A stretch of 5,970 nt of DNA, taken from positions 1 through 5,970 of the forward strand of contig JAJXVQ010000073.1 in the NCBI GenBank assembly GCA_021782065.1, written 5' to 3'. The stretch is from Pseudomonadota bacterium. Lineage in GTDB: Bacteria > Pseudomonadota > Gammaproteobacteria > UBA1113. This document shows, one piece after another, positions 5,709-5,970 of the stretch. Numbering within the stretch: position 1 is the stretch's first letter; every line of letters begins with the position of its first letter. The notes under the pieces are model-generated. The model saw only the letters and a program-made list of their open reading frames with translations. It did not search any database and was not told where the DNA came from. Made by a program: the position numbers and the translations under genes.

Positions 5709-5786
5709 GTTGATGAGTTGAACTAAAAAATAAAAATTGCGATTTCCTCTCAACTTGGTAAAATATAGGCCCATTCAGTTGGAGAG
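5708..5786. repeat. Cluster of AGTTGA-type hexamers, direct and inverted
   Basis: AGTTGA occurs at 5708-5713 and 5716-5721 (direct, two bases apart). Its complement TCAACT is at 5750-5755, and AGTTGG at 5777-5782. CTCTCAACT (5747-5755) pairs with AGTTGGAGAG (5777-5786) with one bulged base, making a dyad whose loop contains the putative -10 element of the next gene. The first AGTTGA overlaps the tspO stop codon. Several alternative hairpins are therefore possible. They could be operator half-sites or an RNA structure; there is no T-tract to make a terminator. Confidence 0.45.
5737..5764 (+). promoter_or_regulatory. Putative promoter of the phosphotransferase-family gene
   Basis: TTGCGA (5737-5742; four of six consensus bases) and TAAAAT (5759-5764; five of six) are 16 bases apart. 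The start of transcription would fall near 5771, giving a leader of about 39 bases to the ATG at 5810. It implies that the last gene is transcribed separately from the run ending in tspO. Confidence 0.5.
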
Positions 5787-5809
5787 ATCCCTTAAAGTCA
5801 CCTTATACT

Positions 5810-5970
5810 ATGAAAAACACTAAAAATCCCTTTAATATTACGCTTGGCCTTGTACGTAAATTAATAGACGACCAATTCCCCGAGTTTGCACACATTGACA
5901 TTCAGCCTGTTAAGATCCAAGGACATGATAATCGCACCTTTAGATTAGGGCAAGGCATGTTAGTCCGGAT
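5810..5970 (+). CDS. Aminoglycoside phosphotransferase-family protein, 5' end only
   Basis: The first 53 codons of a gene that leaves the right edge. The visible N-terminus has a helix, TLGLVRKLIDDQFPEFAHI, then IQPVKIQGHDNRTFRLGQG (31-49) and MLVR. That is the start of a kinase-like APH fold: 'V--L---QFP--A-LPI-PV---G-DNRTFRLG--M-VRLP' is typical of bacterial APH-family phosphotransferases annotated as aminoglycoside or hygromycin-type kinases. The DNRTFRLG strand-turn-strand corresponds to the nucleotide-binding loop. The substrate cannot be told: many such proteins phosphorylate other small molecules, so drug resistance should not be assumed. The ATG at 5810 is the only start in frame after upstream homology-free sequence; no clear Shine-Dalgarno precedes it. 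Confidence 0.75.
   Translation, partial: MKNTKNPFNITLGLVRKLIDDQFPEFAHIDIQPVKIQGHDNRTFRLGQGMLVR

Overview
The window looks like a chromosomal piece of a low-to-moderate GC Gram-negative bacterium, most likely a gammaproteobacterium. The grounds are a quinol oxidase of the cyanide-insensitive bd type, a ChaB-family small protein, a TspO homologue, a tRNA gene with an encoded CCA end and Shine-Dalgarno-led genes. The style of the proteins suggests something Legionella/Coxiella-like, but that is only an impression.

Layout, left to right. (1) The 3' end of a PRC-barrel domain gene (1-220), then about 350 bases without a gene that hold two imperfect inverted repeats. (2) A ChaB-family gene (570-800). 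(3) A two-gene operon for a cytochrome bd-type quinol oxidase (cydA 889-2277, cydB 2274-3278) whose frames overlap by ATGA; the short Q-loop marks the CioAB-like subgroup. (4) A convergent, GC-richer nicotinamidase-family gene on the minus strand (3299-3940). (5) A divergent intergenic region with a dyad and putative back-to-back promoters, then tRNA-Ser(GGA) at 4071-4160. (6) A tightly packed plus-strand run that starts 30 bases after the tRNA: GNAT acetyltransferase, VOC-fold protein, a truncated remnant of a second acetyltransferase, and TspO. (7) A promoter region and the 5' end of an aminoglycoside phosphotransferase-family gene that runs off the right edge.

The left half is respiration and envelope or stress housekeeping: CydAB reduces O2 to water with quinol as donor, and the nicotinamidase would feed nicotinate to NAD salvage. 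The right half, after the tRNA, is a string of small transferase, VOC and TspO genes typical of accessory or acquired DNA, and it contains a gene that has decayed. I see no transposase, integrase, CRISPR array or phage gene. No clearly new multi-gene system is visible. The most worthwhile oddities are the truncated acetyltransferase, the inverted-repeat spacer at 222-346, the composition shift in the nicotinamidase gene, and the repeated AGTTGA motifs before the phosphotransferase gene.
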